Source: Fidelibacterota bacterium | Lineage (GTDB): Bacteria; Marinisomatota; Marinisomatia; Marinisomatales; TCS56 | Assembly: GCA_030634675.1 (NCBI GenBank) | Contig: DAOWAH010000017.1 | Coordinates: 1 to 15,290 of the forward strand | Reading direction: 5' to 3' | DNA: 15,290 bases | In this document: positions 14,628 through 15,290 of the stretch, in pieces | Position numbering within the stretch: the stretch's first letter is position 1 | Layout of the letters: the number at the start of each line of letters is the position of its first letter | Notes under the pieces: model-generated | Told to the model about the DNA's origin: nothing | What the model saw: the letters and a program-made list of their open reading frames with translations, nothing else | The model's database searches: none | Translations under genes and position numbers: made by a program

Positions 14628-15290
14628 ATGTCAAAACCTCAAAACCCTAGCGACTACTGTATATTGATCGTTGACGATGAGCCGGAAATAACTTATATGT
14701 TCGGTGAATATCTATCTGAGGTGGGATATAAAATATTAACGGCGAATACCGCCTCGGCCAGCCAAGATATTTTTAAACAGGAAACCATTGATGTAGTTCT
14801 TTTAGATATTAATATGCCTAAAACTAGCGGCTCCAAGCTTTTAGAGGATTTTAAAAAACAAAAACCCGAAGTAATTATCATTATGATCAGCGCCATTCAG
14901 GAAGTTAATATGGTTGTAAAGTGCATGCAAATGGGTGCTTATGATTATTTAGTAAAACCGATTATTGAATTAAATCAGGTAAAAATCAGGATAGAGCGTG
15001 CGCTAGCGGAGCATGAAACAAAACTTGAGAATCAAAGCCTGAAACAAAAATTGTTTCAATCTAAAAAATCAAATAATATTATTGCTAAATCACCAATAAT
15101 GCATTCAATTTTAACTTCGGTTCAAACGGTAGCCCAATACGACTCCACAGTGCTCGTTACCGGTCCATCGGGAACCGGGAAAGAACTTATTGCGCACACG
15201 ATTCATGATTTGAGTAAACGATCAAAAAATTCTTGTATTGCGATTAATTGTGGCAGTATTTCAAAGACACTATTAGAGAGAACTTTCTTT
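14628..15290 (+). CDS. Sigma-54-dependent response regulator (NtrC type), 3' truncated by the window
   Basis: The 221 visible codons encode a receiver domain (about 10-125) and the start of an AAA+ sigma-54 interaction domain. The receiver has the acidic pair D16-D17, phosphorylation site D60 (LLDINMP), S88 (MISA) and K110-P111. A linker helix leads to the AAA+ domain, with Walker A GPSGTGKE (179-186) and the following CIAINCGSI segment. The GAFTGA loop, Walker B and DNA-binding domain lie beyond the edge. The usual E of GESGTGKE is P here, a tolerated variation. The gene is clearly richer in A and T than its neighbours. It is separated from the nos-linked genes by repeats, so it is probably its own unit; no sensor kinase is visible. 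Confidence 0.9.
   Translation, partial: MSKPQNPSDYCILIVDDEPEITYMFGEYLSEVGYKILTANTASASQDIFKQETIDVVLLDINMPKTSGSKLLEDFKKQKPEVIIIMISAIQEVNMVVKCMQMGAYDYLVKPIIELNQVKIRIERALAEHETKLENQSLKQKLFQSKKSNNIIAKSPIMHSILTSVQTVAQYDSTVLVTGPSGTGKELIAHTIHDLSKRSKNSCIAINCGSISKTLLERTFF

Overview
The window is a single-strand run of genes (all on +) centred on nitrous oxide respiration. It holds a clade II type nos gene cluster, then a second tightly packed transcription unit of envelope, metal-uptake and iron-sulfur redox genes, and finally the start of a sigma-54 type response regulator that runs off the right edge. The NosZ has a Sec-type rather than a Tat signal peptide. The TonB-dependent receptor carries an N-terminal carboxypeptidase-regulatory-like domain, TTG and GTG starts are used freely, and short perfect palindromes occur between genes. 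These traits suggest a Gram-negative anaerobe or facultative anaerobe of the FCB assemblage (Bacteroidota, Ignavibacteriota, Calditrichota or Marinimicrobia-like lineages). That placement is an inference from gene style; the window contains no rRNA or other phylogenetic marker.

Layout. 64-7295 is the nos block: nosZ, a four-helix membrane protein (NosB-like position), a small secreted protein, nosD, nosF, a nosL with an extra C-terminal cupredoxin-like domain, nosY, and a small Cys-rich exported protein whose start overlaps the nosY stop. The genes from nosD onward are overlapping or nearly so. A perfect 10-bp hairpin follows the last stop. 7296-7484 is a non-coding leader with three successive hairpins. 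7485-14357 is a second block: TlpA-like thioredoxin, TonB-dependent receptor, a DUF4198-like membrane-anchored protein, a NapH/NosH-type membrane polyferredoxin, a double-cubane-cluster/2-hydroxyacyl-CoA-dehydratase-like reductase and its ATP-dependent activase. 14348-14536 is a run of REP-like palindromes. 14628 to the right edge is the truncated regulator.

How it may work together. NosZ reduces N2O in the periplasm. NosDFY and NosL supply or mature its copper centres. The TonB receptor could bring copper across the outer membrane, as NosA/OprC does in pseudomonads. The TlpA-like protein and the Cys-rich protein could handle thiols or copper. NosR, NosG and the NosC cytochromes of other nos clusters are not visible here; the only recognisable membrane electron carrier is the NosH-like protein. 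The most unusual feature is that this carrier overlaps (ATGA) the gene of a double-cubane-type reductase followed by an ATP-driven activase. That arrangement suggests that very low-potential electrons, made at the cost of ATP in the cytoplasm, may be coupled to the N2O-reductase system, for example for reductive activation of CuZ. This last step is a hypothesis.
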